DNA of 32,249 nt, from positions 1 to 32,249 of the forward strand of contig WQYT01000016.1 of assembly GCA_009781115.1 (NCBI GenBank), in the 5' to 3' direction. A model generated the notes under the pieces. The model had not been told where the DNA came from and made no database searches. It saw nothing but the letters and a program-made list of their open reading frames with translations. The stretch's first letter is position 1. Every line of letters begins with the position of its first letter. Source of the DNA: Coriobacteriia bacterium. GTDB lineage: Bacteria > Actinomycetota > Coriobacteriia > WRKU01 > WQUG01. Below, one piece after another: positions 14,630 through 23,184 of the stretch. The translations under genes and the position numbers were made by a program.

Positions 14630-16690
14630 ATGGCAGACGCCGCAGGTGCCAAACTCAGAAATGTTGTCCTCGTTGGTCACGGGGGAGCAGGGACCACTTC
14701 ACTCGCAGAAGCGATGCTTTACTACACCAAGGCGACGCCTCGCCTCGGCAATGTTGATGCCGGGCAGAGTAACCTCGATTATGACAGCGAGGAGATTGAT
14801 CGCAAGTTCACGATTAACCTCTCGCTTGCGCCGCTTAGCTACAAGGGGGTCAAGATCAATCTTATTGACACCCCGGGTTATGCTGACTTTATTGGCGACG
14901 CCATAGCGGGCATGCGCGCCGCGGAGCTTGCGCTGTTTGTGGTTGACGCGGTCGGCGGGCCGCAGGTCACGACCGACCGTCTTTGGCAGATAGCTGGCGA
15001 GATGGGCATCCCGCGCGCGATCTTTGTCAACCGCATGGACAAGGAGCACGCCGATTACTCGGAGACCTTCGCAAAGCTGCGCTCCCGCTACGGCAAGGCC
15101 GTGGTTCCGGTGCAGATCCCCATTGGCGCCGAAGACAAGCTGGAGGGCGTGGTCGACGTAATCCGTCAGCAGGCGTTTTATCACAAGGACCCCGAGGCGG
15201 CCTGCGAGATCCCAGCGGACATGGCCGAGCGGGCCGCCAAGGCGCGCGAGGCACTGGTTGACAGCACAGCCGATGCTGATGAAGAGCTGATGATGAAGTA
15301 TCTGGAGGGCGAGGAGATCACCCTTGAGGAGCTCGACAGTCTGCTGGATGTGGCGGTTGCGGCGGGCACGGTCGTGCCGGTCTTTGCCGGATCTGCCGCA
15401 AAGATGGCGGGCATCGATGACCTGCTGCAGGCGATCGTTGATTACTTTCCCAAGCCGGGCGAGGGCCCGAAGTTTCCGCTGGCAGACGGCAGCGATTTCG
15501 ATGCCGGCGCGGCTTCCGGGTTTACGGGCTTTGTGTTCAAGACGCTCAGCGACCCCTATGTGGGACGCCTGAGCTTTGTGAAAGTGCTTTCCGGCAGCGT
15601 CAAGGACGGCGATGACTTCATTGATTCGCGCACCGGCGACAAGGAGCGCGCCTCCCACGTGGTCACGATGGTTGGCAAGGAGACAAAGAACCTGACCGGA
15701 GCGGTTGCAACCGGCGACATCGTGGTGCTGCCCAAGCTGGGCGCGGTGCTTACCAATGACACGCTCTCGACCTCCGGCAAAGTAGTGCTTGCGCCGATTC
15801 CCTTCCCTGAGGCCCTGTACCCGGTGGCCATCGTGGCAAAGACCAAGGCCGACGAGGACAAGCTGGGGACCGCGCTTAAGACGATCGTTGATGAGAACCC
15901 CACCATCGAACTTGAGCGCAATGAAGAGACCCATCAGACGGTGCTCAAGACCTACGGCGATACCGCTGTTGACGTCATTGTCGCGCGCCTGAAGGACCGC
16001 TATCACGTGGAGACTGAGCTTGCGGAGCTGCGCATCCCGTATCGCGAGACGATCCGCAAGGTTGCGCAGGCGCAGGGGCGCCACAAGAAACAGAGCGGCG
16101 GCTCCGGGCAGTTCGGCGACTGCTGGCTGCGTCTTGAGCCTAATCCGGGCGCCGGTTTCGAGTTCCTTGACGAGGTCGTAGGCGGCAGGATCCCGCGCCA
16201 GTTCATCCCGGCGGTTGACCGCGGGGTGCAGGAGACCATGACCCAGGGCGTCATTGCGGGCTATCCCGTGGTTGACGTAAAGGTTGCGGTCTATGACGGC
16301 AGCTACCACGCCGTCGACAGTAATGAGATGGCGTTTCGCACGGCGGCGCGCATTGGCTTTCGCAATGCCGCGGCGCTGGCAACGCCCGTGATCCTTGAGC
16401 CGATGGCAAACCTGACCATCACGGTGCCCGACGAATACGCGGGCGCGGTCATGGGTGACATCAGCAGCCTGCGCGGACGTGTGCTGGGCATGGGAGCGGG
16501 TGCTGCGGGCATGCAGGAGATCAATGCGGTGGCGCCTTATGCAGAGGTTGCGAACTACTCGCCTCATCTGCGTTCGCTTTCTCACGGCACAGGGGTATAT
16601 TCGATTGAACTTGAGGGTTACGAACAGGTACCAGGCGACGTACAGAAGCAACTGATCGCCGACTATGAAGCATCAAGGGCACACGATTAA
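14630..16690 (+). CDS. Elongation factor G-like GTPase (EF-G paralogue) with altered G motifs
   Basis: The 686-residue protein is collinear with EF-G: an N-terminal G domain, domain II (about 300-385), and domains III-V, with GGSGQFGDCWLRLEP, PAVDRGVQETMTQG and the C-terminal YSPHLRSLSHGTG. The G motifs depart from translational EF-G. The P-loop reads GHGGAGTTSL with Thr where GKT/S has lysine, G3 is DTPGYADF with Tyr in place of the catalytic His, and G4 is NRMD instead of NKMD. It resembles the EF-G-II/FusA2 group found beside normal EF-G in many bacteria, whose roles are debated. The start is clear (AGGAGG then ATG 14630). A TPR membrane protein follows after 26 bases. Loss of the P-loop lysine suggests weak or absent GTP hydrolysis (inference). 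Confidence 0.85.
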   Translation: MADAAGAKLRNVVLVGHGGAGTTSLAEAMLYYTKATPRLGNVDAGQSNLDYDSEEIDRKFTINLSLAPLSYKGVKINLIDTPGYADFIGDAIAGMRAAELALFVVDAVGGPQVTTDRLWQIAGEMGIPRAIFVNRMDKEHADYSETFAKLRSRYGKAVVPVQIPIGAEDKLEGVVDVIRQQAFYHKDPEAACEIPADMAERAAKAREALVDSTADADEELMMKYLEGEEITLEELDSLLDVAVAAGTVVPVFAGSAAKMAGIDDLLQAIVDYFPKPGEGPKFPLADGSDFDAGAASGFTGFVFKTLSDPYVGRLSFVKVLSGSVKDGDDFIDSRTGDKERASHVVTMVGKETKNLTGAVATGDIVVLPKLGAVLTNDTLSTSGKVVLAPIPFPEALYPVAIVAKTKADEDKLGTALKTIVDENPTIELERNEETHQTVLKTYGDTAVDVIVARLKDRYHVETELAELRIPYRETIRKVAQAQGRHKKQSGGSGQFGDCWLRLEPNPGAGFEFLDEVVGGRIPRQFIPAVDRGVQETMTQGVIAGYPVVDVKVAVYDGSYHAVDSNEMAFRTAARIGFRNAAALATPVILEPMANLTITVPDEYAGAVMGDISSLRGRVLGMGAGAAGMQEINAVAPYAEVANYSPHLRSLSHGTGVYSIELEGYEQVPGDVQKQLIADYEASRAHD

Positions 16691-16716
16691 GAAAGGGCTA
16701 AAGGGCGGGGCTTAAA

Positions 16717-18111
16717 GTGGATAGGACAAAATACGAAGCGGCACGGCAGCTGTATCAGGAGCAGAACTATCGTAAAGCGGCGCGACTCTTTTTAGAGGCT
16801 GCTGACGAAGGGACGCCCCTTGAAAACGGACTGACCTATCACGGTGCGGGCAATTGCTTTATGCGCTTGAAGCGCTATCATGACGCGACCGTGGTCTACG
16901 AGCAGGCTCTGCGTGATGACAGCTATCAGAAGCGGGGCACGGTCGAGAACAATCTGGCGAACGCCTACCTGCAAAATGGCGACTTCAGCCAGGCGATTGC
17001 GCATTTTGAAGCTGCTCTGGCTGAGAGCACGATGTATGAGCCTTATAAGTGCTATCAGGGCCTTGCTCACGCGTACTTTGAGCAGCGGTCTTACGAGCAG
17101 GCGGCGCTGGCCTACAAGAGCGCTGCCCTTGACGAGCGCAACCCAAATCCGGGCGCGTCGCTGGTTAACCTGGGGCTGTGCATGATGGCTTTGGGTCGCC
17201 CGAAGTCAGCGGCGGAGGCCTACAGCGCGGCGCTGGGCGTCGAAGACTATGCCCACCGGGGCAAGGCGCTGGCCAACCTGGGTATGGCCTATTATGCCAG
17301 CGAAGATTACTCGCGTGCGCAACGCGCGCTTGAAGAAGCGCAGGTCATGCACCACTATCAGCTGAGTCCTGCGGCCGCCGAGGTCCTGGCGGCCTGCCAG
17401 GCGAGGCTGACGGGGGCTCCGGATCCCGCGGCAGCGGCTGCAGCTGCGGCTGCAGACGCCGCCCAAGCGGTTGCCGCCCCTGTGGGGCCCGCAGAAGCTG
17501 GGCCGGAGAGTGCGGCGGCAGCAGCGGCGGCACCCGCGGCGGCAGCGGCGGCAGAACCCGCTCCGGTTGCTGCGCCCACACCCGCGCCCGCAGACGGCCC
17601 TGATGCGTCGTCGCAGGCGGAATCTGCCACAGGACAGGTTGGGCCGCTTGAAGAGGTTGACGCGTTTTATGACCTCTCTGAAAAAGAGATTGCAAAGCGC
17701 AGCAAGCAGGAGCAAAAGCGTAAGCGTGGCGTGTGGCGCTGGCTTAAGCCCGTGCTTATCGTCGTGGTGATTCTGGTGGTTCTTGCTGGCGCGGCCGCGG
17801 CGTTTTTCAGCACGGGTTTTGGCATGCCTTCGGTTGACACCACGATTACAAAGCTGTTCGCTACCTACAGTGCGAGCGGGAACTACGAGAGCTACTGGGC
17901 GACAGGCGCCCAAAACGTTGATCGACAGATGGCGGCTATCCCTCCGACGCCCGATGTCGCCGTTGCGGTCAACTCGATCAGTCCGAACATGCTTACCAGT
18001 GAAGCCCAGGTGACCGTGACCGCCGGCACGACGACAAACCTGAAGTTCACGATCGACTGTGAGCGGGTTGGTCTGGGGTGGAAAGTATCCAAAATTATCC
18101 CTGATTACTAA
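16717..18111 (+). CDS. TPR-repeat membrane protein
   Basis: The protein has 464 residues and starts at GTG 16717 with AAGGGCGGGG six bases upstream. Residues 1-230 form about six tetratricopeptide-like helical repeats (for example AARQLYQEQNYRKAARLFLE and ANAYLQNGDFSQAIAHFEAA), a protein-interaction scaffold. Residues 235-305 are an Ala/Pro/Glu low-complexity linker. A charged stretch (EIAKRSKQEQKRKRG) precedes one membrane helix (about 344-366, VLIVVVILVVLAGAAAAFF). The last 100 residues should lie outside the cell and contain a small beta-rich domain of unknown type. The arrangement implies a cytoplasmic TPR part tethered to the membrane. It sits 26 bases after the EF-G paralogue and 25 bases before ndk, so cotranscription is likely. 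No specific function is recognised. Confidence 0.8.
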   Translation: MDRTKYEAARQLYQEQNYRKAARLFLEAADEGTPLENGLTYHGAGNCFMRLKRYHDATVVYEQALRDDSYQKRGTVENNLANAYLQNGDFSQAIAHFEAALAESTMYEPYKCYQGLAHAYFEQRSYEQAALAYKSAALDERNPNPGASLVNLGLCMMALGRPKSAAEAYSAALGVEDYAHRGKALANLGMAYYASEDYSRAQRALEEAQVMHHYQLSPAAAEVLAACQARLTGAPDPAAAAAAAAADAAQAVAAPVGPAEAGPESAAAAAAAPAAAAAAEPAPVAAPTPAPADGPDASSQAESATGQVGPLEEVDAFYDLSEKEIAKRSKQEQKRKRGVWRWLKPVLIVVVILVVLAGAAAAFFSTGFGMPSVDTTITKLFATYSASGNYESYWATGAQNVDRQMAAIPPTPDVAVAVNSISPNMLTSEAQVTVTAGTTTNLKFTIDCERVGLGWKVSKIIPDY

Positions 18112-18136
18112 GACCCAAACGAAAGGAATCTCTTCT

Positions 18137-18541
18137 ATGAAAGAAACTACCTATGTGATGATCAAACCCGACGCGGTCTCTTCGGGAAAGATCGGTCGTA
18201 TCATCAGCCGTTTCGAGGATACGGGACTGCTGATTGAGCGGCTGGAGATGGCTGTTCTGACTAAGGAGCAGGCAGAAGCAAACTATGCTGAGCACAAGGG
18301 GAAACCTTTCTACGAGGGACTCATCGACTACATCACGTCAGGCCCTGTGGTGAAGATGGCCATCTCGGGCGAAGGCGCCGTAAAAAAGTGTCGCACGCTG
18401 ATGGGGCCGACCAACCCGGCCGAAGCGGCCCCCGGCACGATCCGCGGAGACTTTGGGCTGATGACCGACGCCAACGTCATCCATGGTTCTGACAGCCCGC
18501 AGTCCGCTGCACGCGAAGTCGCTCTCTTCTTTGGCGCCTGA
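18137..18541 (+). CDS. ndk: Nucleoside-diphosphate kinase
   Basis: The enzyme transfers the gamma phosphate from ATP to other NDPs through a phosphohistidine, keeping nucleotide pools balanced in the cytosol. The protein has 134 residues, normal for bacterial Ndk. TYVMIKPDAV opens the fold, and the signature NVIHGSDS carries the active-site H116. GTIRGDFG precedes it as expected. The ATG at 18137 has AAAGGA about nine bases upstream; the frame extends back to 18059 inside the TPR gene, which is rejected because MKETTYVMIKPD is the normal family start. It is the last gene of the EF-G-like/TPR group. Confidence 0.96.
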   Translation: MKETTYVMIKPDAVSSGKIGRIISRFEDTGLLIERLEMAVLTKEQAEANYAEHKGKPFYEGLIDYITSGPVVKMAISGEGAVKKCRTLMGPTNPAEAAPGTIRGDFGLMTDANVIHGSDSPQSAAREVALFFGA

Positions 18542-18720
18542 CGCAGTTGGGGCAGAGGCGCGCCGGGTCGTCGCGGAGGGCATAGCCCCTGCTCCACTGA
18601 AAACAAGCCACTTTCCGGGCGTTCCGCAGCCTACAGGGCAATTACCAGAAGTAACCCTGTCTCATCTTGCCAGCCAGCGTTTATCTTGCGTCAGTTGGTG
18701 AATGCCGGTAACAGCTCCAG
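18542..18720 (+). repeat. Intergenic region with degraded repeat copy G
   Basis: Directly after the ndk stop, AGAGGCGCGCCGGGTCGTCG (18554-18573) is the core of dispersed repeat family 1, but it breaks off after cggaggg. TTATCTTGCGTCAGTTGG near 18680-18697 resembles the inverse tail (TTCTGGCGTCAGCTGG). Together they look like a decayed two-armed copy. No gene is seen here. Confidence 0.5.
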
Positions 18721-18726
18721 AACACT

Positions 18727-18757
18727 TTGCCGCCCCCCTGTGCGCTGCGGGTAATAT
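18727..18757 (+). promoter_or_regulatory. Candidate promoter of the mreB operon
   Basis: TTGCCG at 18727-18732 and TAATAT at 18752-18757 are separated by 19 bases, slightly long. They precede the mreB start by about 42 bases. This is the only plausible promoter seen for the packed operon that runs to 29329. Confidence 0.35.
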
Positions 18758-18798
18758 TAAATACACTTGCGCGTATGAAAACGGAGTAGGAGACCTGT

Positions 18799-19839
18799 GT
18801 GTCACTAAGTGATATGTTCTTAAAATCTATGGGTATGGATATTGCGGTCGATCTGGGGACGGCAAATACCCTCGTGTCGGTGCGTGGAAAAGGCATCGTT
18901 TTGATCGAGCCCTCAGTAGTTGCTATCGAACAGGAAACAGGTCGGGTACTGGCGGTTGGCAAAGAAGCCAAGCGTATGATTGGACGAACCCCCGGCTCCA
19001 TTGTTGCGACCCGGCCTTTAAAGGACGGGGTCATTGCTGACTTTAACGTGACTGAAGCCATGCTGCGCTATTTCATCAATCGGGTCCGCGAGCGCAAGCT
19101 TTTGTTTCAGCCTAAGCCGCGCGTGGTGGTTTGCGTGCCGTCCGGCGTGACCGAGGTCGAAAAGCGCGCGGTGTTTGAAGCCGCGATGACGGCAGGCGCC
19201 CGGCATGCCTTTCTTATCGAAGAGCCCATGGCCGCCGCTATTGGCGCGGGTCTTCCCATCCAGGACCCGACCGGTTCAATGGTAGTTGACATCGGCGGCG
19301 GCACGACCGAGATTGCGGTCATCAGCCTGGGCGGGATCGTGGTCTCGACCAGCCTGCGCATAGCGGGCGATGAATTTGACGAGGCTATTGTTGACTATGT
19401 AAAGCGCGCCTACAACGTGCTGATCGGAGAGCGCACGGCCGAAGAAATCAAGTTCGAGATCGGCAGCGCCTATCCGCTTGATGAAGAGGTTGACGTAGAG
19501 GTGCGCGGACGCGATCTGACGACCGGCCTGCCGGTTACGATCACGATGGAAAGCGAAGAGATCCGCGATGCGATCGAAGGCCCCATCAACGCGATCCTTG
19601 ACGGCATGAAGCGCGCGCTTGAAAAGACGCCGCCGGAGCTGTCCAGCGACCTGATGGAGTTTGGCGTGGTGCTCACCGGGGGCGGCGCGCTGCTGCGGGG
19701 TCTTGATGAACGCCTGAAGGCGGAAACAAAGATGCCCGTCTATGTATCTGAAAGCGCATTGGTAAACGTTGTTAACGGTTCAGCACAGGCCCTTGAGGAA
19801 ATCGATGTACTGAAGAAGGTCCTGCAGGGCACGCATTAG
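18799..19839 (+). CDS. mreB: Rod shape-determining protein MreB (bacterial actin)
   Basis: MreB polymerises on the inner membrane face and directs lateral cell-wall synthesis. The 346-residue protein has the actin-fold phosphate-1 loop [13 protein letters not shown] (about residues 14-26), the phosphate-2 loop [18 protein letters not shown] (DIGGGTTE at 164-171), the segment [13 protein letters not shown], and the adenosine region [15 protein letters not shown]. The N terminus [11 protein letters not shown] is compatible with a membrane-binding amphipathic start. GTG 18799 is preceded by AGGAGA, six bases from the start codon. It is the first gene of the mreB-mreC-mreD-mrdA-rodA run. Identification is secure. 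Confidence 0.97.
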   Translation: MSLSDMFLKSMGMDIAVDLGTANTLVSVRGKGIVLIEPSVVAIEQETGRVLAVGKEAKRMIGRTPGSIVATRPLKDGVIADFNVTEAMLRYFINRVRERKLLFQPKPRVVVCVPSGVTEVEKRAVFEAAMTAGARHAFLIEEPMAAAIGAGLPIQDPTGSMVVDIGGGTTEIAVISLGGIVVSTSLRIAGDEFDEAIVDYVKRAYNVLIGERTAEEIKFEIGSAYPLDEEVDVEVRGRDLTTGLPVTITMESEEIRDAIEGPINAILDGMKRALEKTPPELSSDLMEFGVVLTGGGALLRGLDERLKAETKMPVYVSESALVNVVNGSAQALEEIDVLKKVLQGTH

Positions 19840-19853
19840 AGGGGATTGATGTA

Positions 19854-20753
19854 ATGCCCCCCTTAAAAATCACTCCCACAGAAAAGAGAAAGCGTCCCTA
19901 TTTCTGGCTGATAATTCTGGTGGTTTTGTCACTGGTGCTTATCACCGCCTATGCCCGTGAAGATTCGGGAGGGCCGCTGCATGGCCTGCGCGTGGCGGTT
20001 CAGACCACGATTGCTCCGGTGGGCCAGGCGGGCAAGTGGGTCACGACGCCTCTGCGCAGCTTTGCGGCCTGGACGGCGGGGCTTGGAGTGTCGCGAAGCG
20101 AGCTGGTAAACCTGCGCGCGCAAAACGCCAAGCTCAGGGCCCAGATAGTCGAGCTCCAGGAGGCAGACCACGCCGCCAGCACGCAGACGGCGTTAACCGA
20201 CGCGGCGCAGACCGGCGGCTACAAAGGCGTTACGGCCAACGTCATCGGGCTTCCGGTCAGCCAGTGGGAGCGCGTTATTGTGGTCAATGCCGGGAGCCTG
20301 AAGGGCATCAAGGACACGATGCCGGTACTGGGTGCCAACGGGCTGCTGGGACAAGTCATTGAGGTTGGCCCGAACTACTCGAAAGTGCGATTGATCACCG
20401 ACCAGGAAAGCGGCATCGCTTCGTTTTTGCAGAATAATCGCGCGCAGGGGATTACCCGGGGCTCGCTTTCCGGGGACCTGACCATGAACTTTGTGAGCAT
20501 GGAAGCAACGGTGACGGCAGGCGACACGGTTGTCAGCAGCGGCCTGGGGGGCGTATTTCCCAAAGGCCTCATCATCGGACAGGTGTCTAAGGTGAGCAAG
20601 GAAGTCAACAGCCTGTATAAGACCATCCAGGTACAGCCTGCCAACGACATGGCTCAGATAGAGTCCGTCATCATCCTGACCAACGCGCCCCCGGACACAA
20701 ACAATCTGCCCAAGGCGGTCCCGACCACAACAAGTGCGCAGGGGGGCAATTAG
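19854..20753 (+). CDS. mreC: Rod shape-determining protein MreC
   Basis: MreC is a bitopic membrane protein that links MreB to the periplasmic or extracellular wall synthases and activates PBP2/RodA. The 299-residue protein has a basic cytoplasmic start (TEKRKRP), one membrane helix (YFWLIILVVLSLVLITAYA), a coiled coil (LVNLRAQNAKLRAQIVELQE) and the two beta-barrel MreC core with VIGLPVSQWERVIVVNAGS and LGANGLLGQVIEVG. The tail is Thr/Ala-rich. The ATG at 19854 lies 14 bases after mreB. The mreC stop TAG directly abuts the mreD ATG, so translation is likely coupled. Confidence 0.95.
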   Translation: MPPLKITPTEKRKRPYFWLIILVVLSLVLITAYAREDSGGPLHGLRVAVQTTIAPVGQAGKWVTTPLRSFAAWTAGLGVSRSELVNLRAQNAKLRAQIVELQEADHAASTQTALTDAAQTGGYKGVTANVIGLPVSQWERVIVVNAGSLKGIKDTMPVLGANGLLGQVIEVGPNYSKVRLITDQESGIASFLQNNRAQGITRGSLSGDLTMNFVSMEATVTAGDTVVSSGLGGVFPKGLIIGQVSKVSKEVNSLYKTIQVQPANDMAQIESVIILTNAPPDTNNLPKAVPTTTSAQGGN

Positions 20754-21302
20754 ATGCTGACTCTTAACAATAAGGTTCTGGCGGCGATCGTAGCGTTGCT
20801 CCTGGCCTTTCTGCTGCAGGTGGCTGTGGGGCCTTCGATTGCGATCATGTCGGTTCGCCCGAACTTCCTGTTGGTGGTCACGATCATCATGGCTCTGGTA
20901 AACGGGCCGGTCGAAGGCACGCTGGTTGGTTTTTCTGCGGGAATCCTGCTCGACTTGCTGGGGACCGGGGCTTTTGGTCCGGCGGCCCTGGTCATGTGCG
21001 TCGTGGGCTATCTGGCCGGGGTTTTGCATGAGCGCATCTTTGCGCAGGGTTGGTTGCTCCCGGTTCTGGTGCTTGCGGTAAGCAGTTTTCTGTATGAACT
21101 CTTCTATCTTGTGGTGATACTGCTCCTGGGGCAGCGCATGAGCTTTTTCTCGGCGCTTTTCACGAAAGCTATCCCGACGGTGCTTTATACGACGCTGGTA
21201 GCGGTGGTGGTGTTTCCGGCACTCTCGCGTCTGCTGCGTGAAAAGCCGATGATGACGACGGTGCGCCATATGCCACGGGGCATGGGGGGCAAGTATGAAT
21301 GA
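20754..21302 (+). CDS. mreD: Rod shape-determining protein MreD
   Basis: This is a polytopic membrane component of the elongasome. The 182-residue protein has five or six hydrophobic segments, for example VLAAIVALLLAFLLQVAV, FLLVVTIIMALVNG and LPVLVLAVSSFLYELFYLVV. The motif RPNFLLVVTIIMALVNGPVEGTLVGF and the DLLGTGAFG segment match MreD. It starts immediately after the mreC stop codon and ends eight bases inside mrdA. Confidence 0.92.
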   Translation: MLTLNNKVLAAIVALLLAFLLQVAVGPSIAIMSVRPNFLLVVTIIMALVNGPVEGTLVGFSAGILLDLLGTGAFGPAALVMCVVGYLAGVLHERIFAQGWLLPVLVLAVSSFLYELFYLVVILLLGQRMSFFSALFTKAIPTVLYTTLVAVVVFPALSRLLREKPMMTTVRHMPRGMGGKYE

Positions 21303-23175
21303 CGTGAGCAGTATGCTCCGCGTGCGTTTCCTGATTTTAGGGGCGCTGGTATTTGCTATCTTTATCCTGCTTGGGGTGCGGCTTTGGTCGCTTCAGCTGC
21401 TGAATGGACAGCAGTACACCCAGCAGGCTGCCAACAACCGCCTGCGCACCTCGACCACCTCTGCTACCCGGGGCAGGATATTTGACCGTAATGGCACACC
21501 TTTGGTGATTAATCGCTCGTCAATGGCCGTGCTAGCCCCCACCTATATTAAAGACGATACCATGTATCCGGGCTTGATTGCCCGGCTGGCTTCGGTGCTG
21601 AATATGTCAGAAAAAGACATTCTTGACAAGTTGAACAACTATCGCGACGCCCCGCTGGATCCTCATGTGCTTGCCATTGACGTATCGATGCAGCAGATTG
21701 CCTATATCAGCGAGCATACGACGCTCTTTCCTAACGTGACCATCCAGGCGATGGCGGTCAGGCAGTACCCTCAGGGCGCGCTGGCAGCCCAGGTTTTGGG
21801 TTATACCGGCGAGATCAGCGACAACGAGCTCAACAGCCCCGCATTCAAGGGCTACCAGGCAAGCGATATCGTGGGCAAAAGCGGCGCCGAGAGCGAGTTT
21901 GAGCATGCGCTGCAGGGGGTGCGCGGTACGACGCAGCTGGAAGTTGACGCCGATGGCATCCCCAAACGCATCCTGTCTTCGACGCCGGCCCAGTCCGGCG
22001 AAGACGTGCGCCTGACGCTGGACGCCAAAGTGCAAAAGCTGACCGAGCAGGCCCTCAGCGAAGCGCTGAAAACCGCGCAGCAAAAGGGCGCAAAGAACGC
22101 AAAGGCCGCCAGCGCCGTTGCTCTCAATGTGAAGACAGGCGAAGTTCTGGCTATGGCTTCGTTGCCGAGCTATAATCCCTCGCTGTTTATCGGAGGCATT
22201 TCGACCAAGGCCTGGACTCAGCTTAACGCCAAGGGTTCTGAGTATCCGCTGACTAACCGGGCCATAAGTTCGATGTATCCTCCCGCTTCAACATTTAAGT
22301 CATTTGTCGCGCTTGCGGCGCTCAATAATGGGCTGGCGTCGGCAAACACGACCTTTGACTGCCAGGGCACCTGGTACGGGCTGGGCAACAGCTGGGGCAA
22401 GCGTTGCTGGAACCATTACGGGCATGGCGAGCTGAATATGACCCAGGCCATCACGGAAAGCTGCGACATTTATTTCTACAATCTGGGGAAGCGCTTTTAT
22501 GACAAGGGCGGCAAAGACGGCATGCTTCTTCAGAACTACGTGAAGAAGTTCGGTTTTGGATCGCTGACGGGCATCGACTTGCCGGGAGAGGCAGCCGGGC
22601 GTGTTCCGACCCCGGCCTGGAAGGCGGCGTATAACGCAAACTATCCCGAGTTGAAAGGCTGGGTTCCGGGTGACACGGTCAACATGGTTATTGGCCAGGG
22701 CGACATGCTGGCGACGCCGCTTCAGCTTGCGGTCGCCTACAGCGCGCTGGCAAATGGCGGCGAGGTGATGACTCCTCACATTTTAAAGTCTGTTGCAAAT
22801 AATGAAGGCCATATTATTGGCACGTATCAACCCAAGCCCCAAAAGACCCAGCCCAATGTCAGCGCATCTTCGCTTTCGACCCTTCATGGGGCGCTCTTTG
22901 ACGTAACCACGGCCTCAAACGGCACGGCGCACTCGGCGTTTCGCACGTATCAGACCGAGGTGGCCGGCAAGACGGGGACCGCCCAGGTGCTGGGTAAGGA
23001 CGACTATGGCTGGTTCGTGGGCTATGCGCCGGCGGGTGACCCGCAGTATTGTGTTGCCGTCATGATAGAGCAGGCAGCGGAGAGCTCCGTGACGGCCCCG
23101 GCTGCGCGCCAGATTTTTGAAGCGCTCTTTGGACAGAAGTCTGAGCATATCGTCGCAAACGATACGTCAAGGTAG
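21295..23175 (+). CDS. mrdA: Penicillin-binding protein 2 (elongation-specific transpeptidase)
   Basis: A class B PBP that cross-links peptidoglycan during cell elongation, partnered with RodA. The 626-residue protein has one N-terminal membrane helix (FLILGALVFAIFILLGVRLW), a dimerisation/pedestal domain starting TRGRIFDRNGTPLV, and a transpeptidase domain. The three catalytic motifs are intact: S332-T-F-K335, S389-C-D391 and K559-T-G. The SxD form of the second motif is usual for PBP2. The start codon ATG 21295 overlaps the end of mreD by eight bases, and rodA begins nine bases after the stop. Identification rests on both the motifs and the position between mreD and rodA. Confidence 0.95.
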   Translation: MNDVSSMLRVRFLILGALVFAIFILLGVRLWSLQLLNGQQYTQQAANNRLRTSTTSATRGRIFDRNGTPLVINRSSMAVLAPTYIKDDTMYPGLIARLASVLNMSEKDILDKLNNYRDAPLDPHVLAIDVSMQQIAYISEHTTLFPNVTIQAMAVRQYPQGALAAQVLGYTGEISDNELNSPAFKGYQASDIVGKSGAESEFEHALQGVRGTTQLEVDADGIPKRILSSTPAQSGEDVRLTLDAKVQKLTEQALSEALKTAQQKGAKNAKAASAVALNVKTGEVLAMASLPSYNPSLFIGGISTKAWTQLNAKGSEYPLTNRAISSMYPPASTFKSFVALAALNNGLASANTTFDCQGTWYGLGNSWGKRCWNHYGHGELNMTQAITESCDIYFYNLGKRFYDKGGKDGMLLQNYVKKFGFGSLTGIDLPGEAAGRVPTPAWKAAYNANYPELKGWVPGDTVNMVIGQGDMLATPLQLAVAYSALANGGEVMTPHILKSVANNEGHIIGTYQPKPQKTQPNVSASSLSTLHGALFDVTTASNGTAHSAFRTYQTEVAGKTGTAQVLGKDDYGWFVGYAPAGDPQYCVAVMIEQAAESSVTAPAARQIFEALFGQKSEHIVANDTSR

Positions 23176-23184
23176 CGTCCGGTT

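Noticed and set aside
14699-16651. A 650-codon minus-strand frame
   Set aside because: It lies entirely antisense to the EF-G-like gene. Long antisense frames are common in GC-rich coding DNA, and the translation shows no family features.
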